Shown here one piece after another: positions 1 through 5,821 of a stretch of 6,105 nt of DNA. The DNA is taken from assembly GCA_024762375.1 (NCBI GenBank), contig JANTHQ010000130.1, forward strand, positions 1 through 6,105, in the 5' to 3' direction. Below the pieces are notes generated by a model. The model did no database searches, had not been told where the DNA came from, and saw only the letters and a list, made by a program, of their open reading frames with translations. The translations under genes were made by a program, and so were the position numbers. Source of the DNA: Anaerolineaceae bacterium. GTDB lineage: Bacteria; Chloroflexota; Anaerolineae; 4572-78. Numbering within the stretch: position 1 is the stretch's first letter; each line of letters opens with the position of its first letter.

Positions 1-107
1 ACGCATCCTGAGTAGCGGTTCGCGGTGCGAACCGCGTATCGAAGGGCGTTTTTCCCCGCCGATTTCACCCTTCGATACGCCCTGCGGGCTACTCAGGGTG
101 AAATCGG
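1..107. repeat. Composite palindromic repeat, copy 1 (left edge cut by window)
   Basis: This repeat shares its layout and most of its sequence with 4365-4473. CCTGAGTAGC (7-16) pairs with GCTACTCAGG (88-97), and GCGTATCGAAGGG (34-46) pairs with CCCTTCGATACGC (68-80). Between the left arms sits a 9-bp hairpin, GCGGTTCGC/GCGAACCGC (15-23 and 27-35, loop GGT). The right half holds a short hairpin GCCC-TGC-GGGC (79-89). A competing local stem is perfect over 12 bp: CCGATTTCACCC (59-70) with GGGTGAAATCGG (96-107). The left local stem needs bases upstream of position 1; only ACGC is visible, facing GCGTTTTTCCCCG (46-58). The repeat lies 78 bp beyond the stop codon of the regulator gene, so it may affect the 3' end of that transcript, but no T-run marks it as a classical terminator. 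From memory, palindromes with a TTCGA...CTCAG core are widespread in bacterial intergenic DNA; no family name is assigned. Confidence 0.88.
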
Positions 108-132
108 TTGTCTGGCCTGTATAGTTACAAAT

Positions 133-153
133 GTTCAAAGTTCAAAGTTGCAG
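133..153. repeat. Short heptamer tandem repeat (GTTCAAA)
   Basis: GTTCAAA occurs twice in tandem (133-139, 140-146), followed by a degenerate third unit GTTGCAG. It lies between the composite repeat and the stop codon of the regulator gene. The word GTTCAAAGTTG (140-150) recurs as its reverse complement at 4498-4508. No coding function is apparent. Confidence 0.7.
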
Positions 154-185
154 GAAACAAAACTCACGTGCCACATCTCACCTGC

Positions 186-3100
186 TCACTCCTGCCGAAC
201 CAACCCGCGCAGTGCGGCAGACGGGATGACGGCGTTTTCGGCGCGGTCGCCCCCCGCTTCGCCCTGCGCTTGCTGAAGTTCATCGAGCATACCCAGTTGG
301 TCGAAAATGGTGGTTGCCCGGAAATGGCAATCGATAGCCCATGCCGATTGTCCGGCGCGGTCATACAATCGCCGCAAAACCAGATACACTCGCGCCAAAT
401 CAGGGCGGGCACGGATTTGGCGCAGAATGACCGAGGCTTCAATCAGATGTGATTCTACGGCGGTCCAATCGGGGTTGGGCAACAGAGACAATGCTTCTGC
501 CCGCAATCGCGACGCCGTGGCTTTGGCCCAGCGGTCATCCGCCTCGGCGATGATGCGGTCGGTTTTATCCAGATGGTGTAATGCCATGCGCGGGCGGTTC
601 GCCAAAATGAGTGTTTCGACCAAAAACAGGTGCGAGATATGCGTGAAAAGCCGGTAGTTGGCGGCCTCGGCTTGCTGCAATACTTCTCGAATAATGTCCG
701 CGCCATCATCGGGCTGCCCCAAATGTGCCAGCGCTCGCCCTTGCAAGCTTTGCGCCATGAAACAGTATGATGAAAACGCATCGGTACCGGCCAGCGATGT
801 TACCTGCACGGCTGTATCCAAACAACCCGCCCAGTGGCGGCGCTCGGCATACACGAATGCCAAATTCATTTTTGCCATGGCGATGGCTGATGCGCTGGCA
901 GCAGTTTCGGCAAGTTCTACCCCGCGGCGAGCCGCATCGAAGGCGCGTTGCCACGCGCCAACTCGCGCGTATGCCACCGCCAGATAGCCATAAATGGCGG
1001 GCAAATCCGGTGGTGGGTTGATGGAATCATCCAGTTTGACATATCGCAACAGGTAGGCGATGGCATCGTCATACGTGCCCAGCGCGATACCCACCCGCCC
1101 GAGCATCCGCAAGGCAGCATGCAGCAGCGCAGTGTCGTTCTGTTCTTCGGCATTGCGGAGCAGCCGCCGCGCATAATCCTCTGCCAAACGGCTTTGATTC
1201 CGAAGCCACAGCAACTGGCCGCTCCGTCTGAAAATCCGTCCCAGCCTTTTTTCATCGCGAGCCGTCTGAGCCAATCGTTCCGCCTCTTGCAGAATCGGCA
1301 GCGCGCGGTCAATTTCACCGGAAAACGCATAGGCGGTAGCCAACTGCAAATTTAAATCCACCCGTTCGAGATGGCGCGTTTTGCCCGACGCGGTTTCGTT
1401 CCGCAACAAACGCATCGCCTGCACGCCAAACTCGCGCGCATCGCCGTATGAACGCACAGCCAGCGCCATTTCTCCGGCTTTGATGAGATATGGCAACGCT
1501 TGCTGTGGCTGGTCGGAGTTGGCGAAATGATGCGCCAGCCGCGCGGGGTGTTTAAATTGCGGAGAATCCTGCTGCACCAGTGCCAGCGCAATCTTCCGGT
1601 GAACGAGCCGCCGCCGTGCCCGACTGAGTTCGCGATATGCCACTTCTCGAATTTTATCGTGGCTGAAATCGTACCCGTCGGCGCGTTCGACCACCAACCC
1701 CTGCGCCAGCCAACTTTCTAAAATGGATACCACATCCGTTTCGGGCAGGTCGCTGGCAGCCGCCAAAACGCGGTAATTGAATGTGCGCCCGATGGCAGCC
1801 GCCATGGCGAGCAGTTGGCGGCTGGTATCATCCAGCCGGTTGAGCCGGGTTTCGATAACCAGTTTGATGCTGGCGGGCATCGTTCCCGCCCCGGCAGGCA
1901 CTTCTGATTTGCTGGGCAATCGGTGGCGGTCTTTGGCAGGCATGTTGAACCATGCGTTTACCATTTCGATGATGAAAAAGGGGTTGCCTTCAGTTTCACG
2001 GTACAACCGGCTCAAAATTTGCTGCGCAGGCTGGGGGGTATCGAGCAGAAAACCGGCGAGCTGGCGTGTTTCTTCCGGCGAAAACCGGGTGAGCTGGATG
2101 AGGGCGGTGTCTTTATTTTGCCGCCGGATGCTATTCAGTATTTTCTGCGCCGCCGGCGACAGATATTCGCGCTGGAATGTACCGATGATGAGCAATGGTG
2201 CATGCCGGCTGCGCCAGCCGATGTGCGCCAGAAATTGCCATGTCGCTTCGTCGGCCCAGTGCAAATCTTCAAAAAAGAGTACCAGCGGTGTGGGCGCAGC
2301 AGACGCCAGACTGATGAACAACCGTCCCAAATCTTCGACCAGATTGCTGCGGGCGGGGGGATTGGCCGTAGCCGGTGGGAAATCCGGACGCAGCGCCGCC
2401 GCTTCGGGGAAGATGGTCAACAAACTGTGCCACCACGGCGGCATTTGTGCAGACCCCGGTTGCAACAGGTGCGATTTTCCGCTTTGCAGTGCATCCACCA
2501 GCGGATGATAGCTAATCATCGTTTCAAATTCGCGCGATTGCCCGACCATCACCCGCATTTGTGCCGCGTTGGCGGCCAGCCATTCTTGAACCAGCCGCGT
2601 TTTGCCCACCCCGCTTTCACCAACCACAAACAGCAATTGCCCGCGCTGCTGATGAGCATCGAGCAGTGCCCGGTCGAGACGGGAAATTTCGGTTTGGCGG
2701 GCGATGAACGGCGGCTGAGTGGCTTCGATGCCCGACGGCATGGCGCGCAGCGTTTGCCATACCGACACATCCGGCGGCGGCGGGGTGTGCGCTTTGGGGG
2801 TGGTGAGCGGCGGCACATCGGCGTTGGCAGCGATTTTTTCCCCCTGCCGAATTTGCCGGTACAGCGTCACTGTTTCGGGCATCGGTTCAGCATCGAGTTC
2901 ATCGCGCAAAATTTGCTGGCACTGCTCAAATTGCTGCAGTGCGGCCGCGCGGTCGCCGCTCGCATAAAAACTCTCCATCAACAGCCGGTGCGAACTTTCG
3001 CGCAAGGGGTCAATCTGCAACAATCGTTTTGCCAGCCGGATGGCATCCGCATGGTTTTGGTTTTTTCGGGAAAATTCTATCAGTGCGAGAAGAAAATGGA

Positions 3101-3596
3101 TGAATTGCTGCTGCCAGTGCGCACGCAGCGGGTCAATCCAATCATCATAAATAGACGGAACCAAATCGCCGCGGTAGAGATTCACTGTATCCCATACTTC
3201 GGGGGGCAATTCAGTCAGCGACGGCAGTTTTTCAACCATCGCCGCAGATTGAGATTGGAAGGCATCCACATCCACCCACAGCGCATCACCCGGAGAGAAA
3301 ATCAAATGGCTGCCACTGACATCCTGCAAAACTGCATCCAGCGCCAGCGGGGACAGCACCTGCCGCACCCGGTGGAGGTATTGCCGCAAGTTGCGCCGTG
3401 CCGCCGATTCGGTGGTGCGCGGCCACAGCATAAATGCCAGTTGGCGGCGCTCGATGGGTTGGTCGCGGTGGAGGGCGCAGTACGCCAGCAGCGATTGTGT
3501 TTTCGGCGAACCGACATCGAGCAGATTTTCGGGCGCGGGATCACCATCGGTGGCGCTGAGTTTCAGGGTACCAAAAAGATGCAACTTGCCGTGCAT
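186..3596 (-). CDS. BTAD / AAA-ATPase / TPR transcriptional regulator (AfsR/MalT-like)
   Basis: This is a large cytoplasmic signal-responsive regulator of 1136 residues. Residues about 5-100 form an OmpR-like winged helix, with the typical run ERRQLAFMLWP (49-59) then RRNLRQYLHRVRQVL. Residues about 108-251 form the bacterial transcriptional activator domain (WVDVDAF, LYRGDL, then TPR-like helices through RQIRQG). A proline-rich linker (about 260-280) leads to a nucleotide-binding domain with Walker A GESGVGKT (326-333), Walker B LVLFFED (438-444) followed by LHWADE, and the EGNPFF motif (536-541). A winged-helix-like section with FSHDKIREVAY (644-654) precedes TPR-like repeats (about 680-1110) and a low-complexity tail. 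Known for the family: ATP-dependent activation, with TPRs as sensor or oligomerisation surface. ATG 3596 was chosen because MHGKLHLFG begins the first strand of the domain; an upstream in-frame TTG at 3680 falls inside the predicted -35 box. No strong Shine-Dalgarno is seen. The domain order is intact and the length is normal. Signal and targets are unknown. Confidence 0.93.
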   Translation of the reverse strand: MHGKLHLFGTLKLSATDGDPAPENLLDVGSPKTQSLLAYCALHRDQPIERRQLAFMLWPRTTESAARRNLRQYLHRVRQVLSPLALDAVLQDVSGSHLIFSPGDALWVDVDAFQSQSAAMVEKLPSLTELPPEVWDTVNLYRGDLVPSIYDDWIDPLRAHWQQQFIHFLLALIEFSRKNQNHADAIRLAKRLLQIDPLRESSHRLLMESFYASGDRAAALQQFEQCQQILRDELDAEPMPETVTLYRQIRQGEKIAANADVPPLTTPKAHTPPPPDVSVWQTLRAMPSGIEATQPPFIARQTEISRLDRALLDAHQQRGQLLFVVGESGVGKTRLVQEWLAANAAQMRVMVGQSREFETMISYHPLVDALQSGKSHLLQPGSAQMPPWWHSLLTIFPEAAALRPDFPPATANPPARSNLVEDLGRLFISLASAAPTPLVLFFEDLHWADEATWQFLAHIGWRSRHAPLLIIGTFQREYLSPAAQKILNSIRRQNKDTALIQLTRFSPEETRQLAGFLLDTPQPAQQILSRLYRETEGNPFFIIEMVNAWFNMPAKDRHRLPSKSEVPAGAGTMPASIKLVIETRLNRLDDTSRQLLAMAAAIGRTFNYRVLAAASDLPETDVVSILESWLAQGLVVERADGYDFSHDKIREVAYRELSRARRRLVHRKIALALVQQDSPQFKHPARLAHHFANSDQPQQALPYLIKAGEMALAVRSYGDAREFGVQAMRLLRNETASGKTRHLERVDLNLQLATAYAFSGEIDRALPILQEAERLAQTARDEKRLGRIFRRSGQLLWLRNQSRLAEDYARRLLRNAEEQNDTALLHAALRMLGRVGIALGTYDDAIAYLLRYVKLDDSINPPPDLPAIYGYLAVAYARVGAWQRAFDAARRGVELAETAASASAIAMAKMNLAFVYAERRHWAGCLDTAVQVTSLAGTDAFSSYCFMAQSLQGRALAHLGQPDDGADIIREVLQQAEAANYRLFTHISHLFLVETLILANRPRMALHHLDKTDRIIAEADDRWAKATASRLRAEALSLLPNPDWTAVESHLIEASVILRQIRARPDLARVYLVLRRLYDRAGQSAWAIDCHFRATTIFDQLGMLDELQQAQGEAGGDRAENAVIPSAALRGLVRQE

Positions 3597-3626
3597 AAAA
3601 TCATCTCTGACCGGGAATGTGAAGTT

Positions 3627-3655
3627 TTGCGAAAATTCATTCTGATGAATACAGT
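3627..3655 (+). promoter_or_regulatory. Weak candidate promoter for the HD hydrolase gene
   Basis: TTGCGA (3627-3632), a 17-base gap and TACAGT (3650-3655) match the sigma70 consensus at four of six positions each. Transcription would start near 3662, about 43 bases before the HD gene ATG. This is the best spaced pair I found on this strand in the intergenic region, but the match is modest. Confidence 0.25.
3635..3650. promoter_or_regulatory. Palindrome at the regulator transcription start (candidate operator)
   Basis: ATTCAT-TCTG-ATGAAT is a perfect 6-bp inverted repeat with a 4-base spacer. It lies immediately downstream of the predicted -10 box of the minus-strand promoter, covering the expected start point near 3646. 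It also falls in the spacer of a weaker plus-strand promoter candidate. A dimeric protein bound here could affect both divergent genes. The symmetry is seen in the sequence; an operator role is inference, and AT-rich 6-bp arms can arise by chance. Confidence 0.35.
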
Positions 3656-3680
3656 ATAGCAGAGATTGAAAATGTGACAA
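3653..3680 (-). promoter_or_regulatory. Sigma70-like promoter of the regulator gene
   Basis: Read on the minus strand, TTGTCA (3680-3675) and TATACT (3658-3653) are separated by 16 bases. Each hexamer matches the consensus at five of six positions. The predicted start near 3646 gives a leader of about 50 bases before ATG 3596. This promoter makes the upstream TTG start at 3680 impossible for transcripts that begin here. Confidence 0.6.
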
Positions 3681-3693
3681 GTTAAATTTTGAA

Positions 3694-3719
3694 CCGAGAA
3701 TTTTATGTCCGAGAATTTT
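3694..3719. repeat. 11-bp direct repeat spanning the HD gene start
   Basis: CCGAGAATTTT occurs at 3694-3704 and again at 3709-3719, a 15-base period, with the ATG of the HD gene between the copies. BTAD (SARP-type) regulators are known to bind direct repeats, so an operator is conceivable. However, the second copy lies within codons 2-5 of the gene and may be coincidence. The first copy supplies only a weak GAG as possible ribosome-binding sequence. Confidence 0.4.
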
Positions 3720-4331
3720 TCTGCCGCACGCTGGGCATCATTATGGAACCCAGCCGCAAACCCGCAAACGGTCAACGAACTGTATCTCGCGCTCACCGCA
3801 AAATACGCCGAACCGCACCGCCATTATCACACCGTCGCGCATATTTCCGCCTGCCTGCGCCATTTCGACGCGGTACGCGGCCATCTCTCCGACCCCGTTG
3901 CGGTAGAACGCGCCATCTGGTTTCACGATGTGGTGTACAATACCCACCGCACTGACAATGAAGCCGCCAGCGCGGAATTTACCGCCGGTGCAATGGCAGC
4001 CCTCGGTTGCTCACCGGGGGAAATCGAAACGGTGCACCGCCTGATTTTGGTCACAGCACATCCATCTGTACCGCAAACAACCAATGAACAATTTTTGGTG
4101 GATATTGATTTGGCGATACTGGGCAGTTCTCGCGCCGAATTTGACGCGTATGAGCGGCAGATTCGGCAGGAATACAAATGGGTTCCAAACGTCATTTTTC
4201 GCCGCAAGCGTGCAGAATTGCTGCAATCGCTTTTGCGCCAGCCCGCCATCTTCCGCACCGATTATTTTCAGAGAAAGTTTGAAACTGCGGCGCGGAAAAA
4301 CTTAACGCGGGCGCTGGGCATCGCAGATTAG
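3705..4331 (+). CDS. HD-superfamily metal-dependent phosphohydrolase (COG4339-like)
   Basis: This encodes a 208-residue soluble protein with no signal peptide or membrane segment. It carries the pattern of the COG4339 predicted metal-dependent HD phosphohydrolases: YHTVAHI (41-47), the HD doublet in WFHDVVY (72-78, His74-Asp75), NEAASA (85-90), His119, DIDLAILG (133-140), then YERQIRQEYKWVP (149-161) and the C-terminal AIFRTDYFQRKFETAARKNL (181-200). His46, His74, Asp75 and an Asp of the DID motif are the likely metal ligands. The true substrate of the family is not established as far as I know, and some database entries carry a misleading glutamate-receptor subunit name. ATG 3705 fits the normal family N-terminus (WxxLW...); the ribosome-binding site is weak. 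The gene is divergent from the regulator (108-bp gap) and convergent with argJ. Shared regulation with the neighbouring regulator is possible but unproven. Confidence 0.9.
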   Translation: MSENFSAARWASLWNPAANPQTVNELYLALTAKYAEPHRHYHTVAHISACLRHFDAVRGHLSDPVAVERAIWFHDVVYNTHRTDNEAASAEFTAGAMAALGCSPGEIETVHRLILVTAHPSVPQTTNEQFLVDIDLAILGSSRAEFDAYERQIRQEYKWVPNVIFRRKRAELLQSLLRQPAIFRTDYFQRKFETAARKNLTRALGIAD

Positions 4332-4356
4332 GGTGTGTTGACGTTTCATTGTTTGC

Positions 4357-4473
4357 CGGGATAAACGCATCCTGAGTAGCGATTTGCTCTGTAAATCGCG
4401 TATCGAAGGGCGTTTATCCCGCCGATTTCCACCCTTCGATACGCCCTGCGGGCTACTCAGGGTGAGAAATCGG
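4357..4473. repeat. Composite palindromic repeat, copy 2 (complete)
   Basis: The full element consists of two inverted units. Unit a is enclosed by CGGGATAAACGC (4357-4368) and GCGTTTATCCCG (4410-4421), a perfect 12-bp stem. Unit b is enclosed by CCGATTTCCACCC (4422-4434) and GGGTGAGAAATCGG (4460-4473), complementary with one extra base. The loops of the two units are complementary to each other: CCTGAGTAGC (4371-4380) with GCTACTCAGG (4452-4461), and GCGTATCGAAGGG (4398-4410) with CCCTTCGATACGC (4432-4444). Inside unit a is a hairpin GCGATTT/AAATCGC (4379-4385, 4393-4399); inside unit b is GCCC-TGC-GGGC (4443-4453). An outer inverted repeat, TGTTGACGTTT (4336-4346) and AAACGTCAACA (4475-4485), surrounds the element. 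It sits between convergent genes, where it could separate or protect transcript ends, but no T-run of an intrinsic terminator follows on either strand. Confidence 0.92.
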
Positions 4474-4497
4474 CAAACGTCAACAAAACCTACCCTT

Positions 4498-4530
4498 CAA
4501 CTTTGAACCGGAAACATTGAACCAAAAACC
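4498..4530. repeat. Degenerate heptamer-phased repeat (TTGAACC)
   Basis: TTGAACC occurs at 4503-4509 and 4517-4523, exactly 14 bases apart, with GGAAACA between and AAAAACC after, so the tract reads in 7-base phase. Its start, CAACTTTGAAC (4498-4508), is the reverse complement of 140-150. It abuts the argJ stop codon. Confidence 0.55.
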
Positions 4531-4533
4531 CCA

Positions 4534-5745
4534 TCAGGTGTGATATTCCGCGTTGATTTCCACATATTTGTACGAAAAATCGCACGTCCAATAGACGGCT
4601 TCTGCCGCACCGATGCCCAAATCCACTTCGATGGTCACATCGGTGTTGGCCGCCAGTGCCCCACTCATCGCCGCCGCATCGAAGGGCAACGGCTGCCCCG
4701 CGCCGACCAACTGCATGCGCACATCTCCCGCCGAGAGCCACAGCGATGCGCGCGCGGGGTCAACCTGCGCCCCGCTCCGCCCGACAGCCGCCAGAAATCG
4801 CCCCCAGTTGGGGTCGTTGCCGAACAGCGCGGTTTTCGACAGTGGCGAGGTGGCAATCGTCTGCGCGGCGCGCACCGCGTCCGTTTCTGATTGCGCGCCC
4901 GTCACCCGAATTTCGACCAGTTTGGTTGCCCCTTCCCCATCCCGCGCGATTTTTTTCGCCAGCCGGACACATACATTTTCCAGCGCGCCCGCAAATTGCG
5001 CCAATTCATCCCCCCGCAGATTTTCGCCGCCCGCCGCGCCGTTTGCCAGCGCAACCACCGTGTCGTTGGTGCTGGTATCGCCATCCACGCTGATGCGGTT
5101 GAAACTGACATCCACCGCGCGGCGCAAAAGCGTCTGCAAATCGGCAGCGGCAAGGGGCGCGTCCGTGGTGATAACCGCCAGCATGGTCGCCATATTGGGG
5201 TGAATCATCCCGCTGCCTTTTGCCATGCCGGCGATTTGCACCGTCCGCCCACCCAATTCCAGCGCGATGGACGCCGTTTTCGGCACGGTGTCGGTGGTCA
5301 TGATGGCTTCTGTCGCCGCCGAAAAACCGGTCGGAGAAACGGCTTTCGCCGCCGCCGAAATGCCCGCGCGCACGGTGTCCATCGGCATGGGATGCCCGAT
5401 GACACCGGTGCTCATCACAAATGCCGAATCGGCGGGCAGGTTGAGCGCGGATTCGGTGGCGCGTGCCATCTCCGCCGCGTCGCGCATACCCTGTTCGCCG
5501 GTGACGGCATTCGCATTTCCGGCGTTGATGACCACCGCGCGCAGCCCGTCGCCGTGCGTGCGGGCCAGCAGCGCGCGGTCATATTCCACCGGGGCGGCGG
5601 CAAAAACGTTGGTGGTGAACGTGGCAGCAAACGCGCACGGACGCTCGGAGACGATGAGAGCGACATCGGGATTGCCGGATTGTTTCAATCCGCACGCGAC
5701 GCCCGCTGCGGAAAAGCCGGTCGGGAAGATGGATTCGGGGTTCAT
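4534..5745 (-). CDS. argJ: ArgJ: glutamate N-acetyltransferase / ornithine acetyltransferase
   Basis: ArgJ transfers the acetyl group from N-acetylornithine to glutamate, the recycling step of arginine biosynthesis; bifunctional members also use acetyl-CoA to make N-acetylglutamate. The 403-residue length is normal. Visible landmarks are the N-terminal GFSAAGVACGLK (10-21), VVINAGNANAVTG (71-83), the oxyanion-hole segment STGVIG (112-117, Thr113-Gly114), KGSGMIHPNMATML (176-189), DGDTSTNDT (221-229), FGNDPNWGRF (308-317) and the C-terminal YVEINAEYHT. The precursor is known to cut itself between Ala and Thr of the ATML motif, here Ala186/Thr187; Thr187 becomes the N-terminal nucleophile of the beta chain. 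ATG 5745 has a strong Shine-Dalgarno close upstream and matches the family start. No other arg genes are in the window, and nothing clearly promoter-like was found upstream. Whether the enzyme is mono- or bifunctional cannot be told from the sequence. Confidence 0.97.
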   Translation of the reverse strand: MNPESIFPTGFSAAGVACGLKQSGNPDVALIVSERPCAFAATFTTNVFAAAPVEYDRALLARTHGDGLRAVVINAGNANAVTGEQGMRDAAEMARATESALNLPADSAFVMSTGVIGHPMPMDTVRAGISAAAKAVSPTGFSAATEAIMTTDTVPKTASIALELGGRTVQIAGMAKGSGMIHPNMATMLAVITTDAPLAAADLQTLLRRAVDVSFNRISVDGDTSTNDTVVALANGAAGGENLRGDELAQFAGALENVCVRLAKKIARDGEGATKLVEIRVTGAQSETDAVRAAQTIATSPLSKTALFGNDPNWGRFLAAVGRSGAQVDPARASLWLSAGDVRMQLVGAGQPLPFDAAAMSGALAANTDVTIEVDLGIGAAEAVYWTCDFSYKYVEINAEYHT

Positions 5746-5748
5746 AAT

Positions 5749-5754
5749 TCCTCC
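5749..5754 (-). promoter_or_regulatory. Shine-Dalgarno of argJ, embedded in a palindrome
   Basis: On the minus strand GGAGGA lies three bases before the argJ ATG (GGAGG is four bases away), a strong but tight site. It forms half of the perfect palindrome CCTCCGGAGG (5750-5759). The palindrome has no loop, so self-folding within one transcript would need to be strained; its significance is unclear. Confidence 0.75.
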
Positions 5755-5757
5755 GGA

Positions 5758-5781
5758 GGTTTAAGGTTTCAGGTTTCAGGT
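5758..5781. repeat. Heptamer tandem repeat (GGTTTCA)
   Basis: GGTTTAA (5758-5764), GGTTTCA (5765-5771), GGTTTCA (5772-5778) and a partial GGT follow in perfect 7-base phase. The array begins within the palindrome containing the argJ Shine-Dalgarno, so it would form part of the argJ leader. Confidence 0.8.
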
Positions 5782-5794
5782 CGGCTACCAGCCA

Positions 5795-5821
5795 TCAGCG
5801 GTCAGTGTCAGCAGTCAGTAA
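5795..5821. repeat. TCAG-headed heptamer-like repeat
   Basis: TCAGCGG, TCAGTG, TCAGCAG and TCAGTAA follow one another with spacing 7, 6 and 7 bases. The word is different from the adjacent GGTTTCA array but the period is almost the same. Confidence 0.6.

Noticed and set aside
1..107. CRISPR repeat or array
   Set aside because: The two composite repeats are single, widely separated palindromes of about 110 bp without regularly spaced direct repeats or spacers.
25..452. Small plus-strand open frames at the left edge
   Set aside because: They run through the palindromic repeat and into the antisense of the regulator's 3' end, with no conserved-looking sequence.
1923..3659. Open frame of 578 codons on the plus strand opposite the regulator gene
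   Set aside because: Its codons lie exactly opposite the regulator's codons, so it stays open simply because the regulator avoids TTA, CTA and TCA here. The translation is rich in Arg, Gln, His and Cys and shows no recognisable domain, whereas the minus strand has clear Walker and BTAD motifs.
4331..4485. Intrinsic terminator between the HD gene and argJ
   Set aside because: Strong hairpins are present, but neither strand shows the following T-run, so calling a Rho-independent terminator is not justified.
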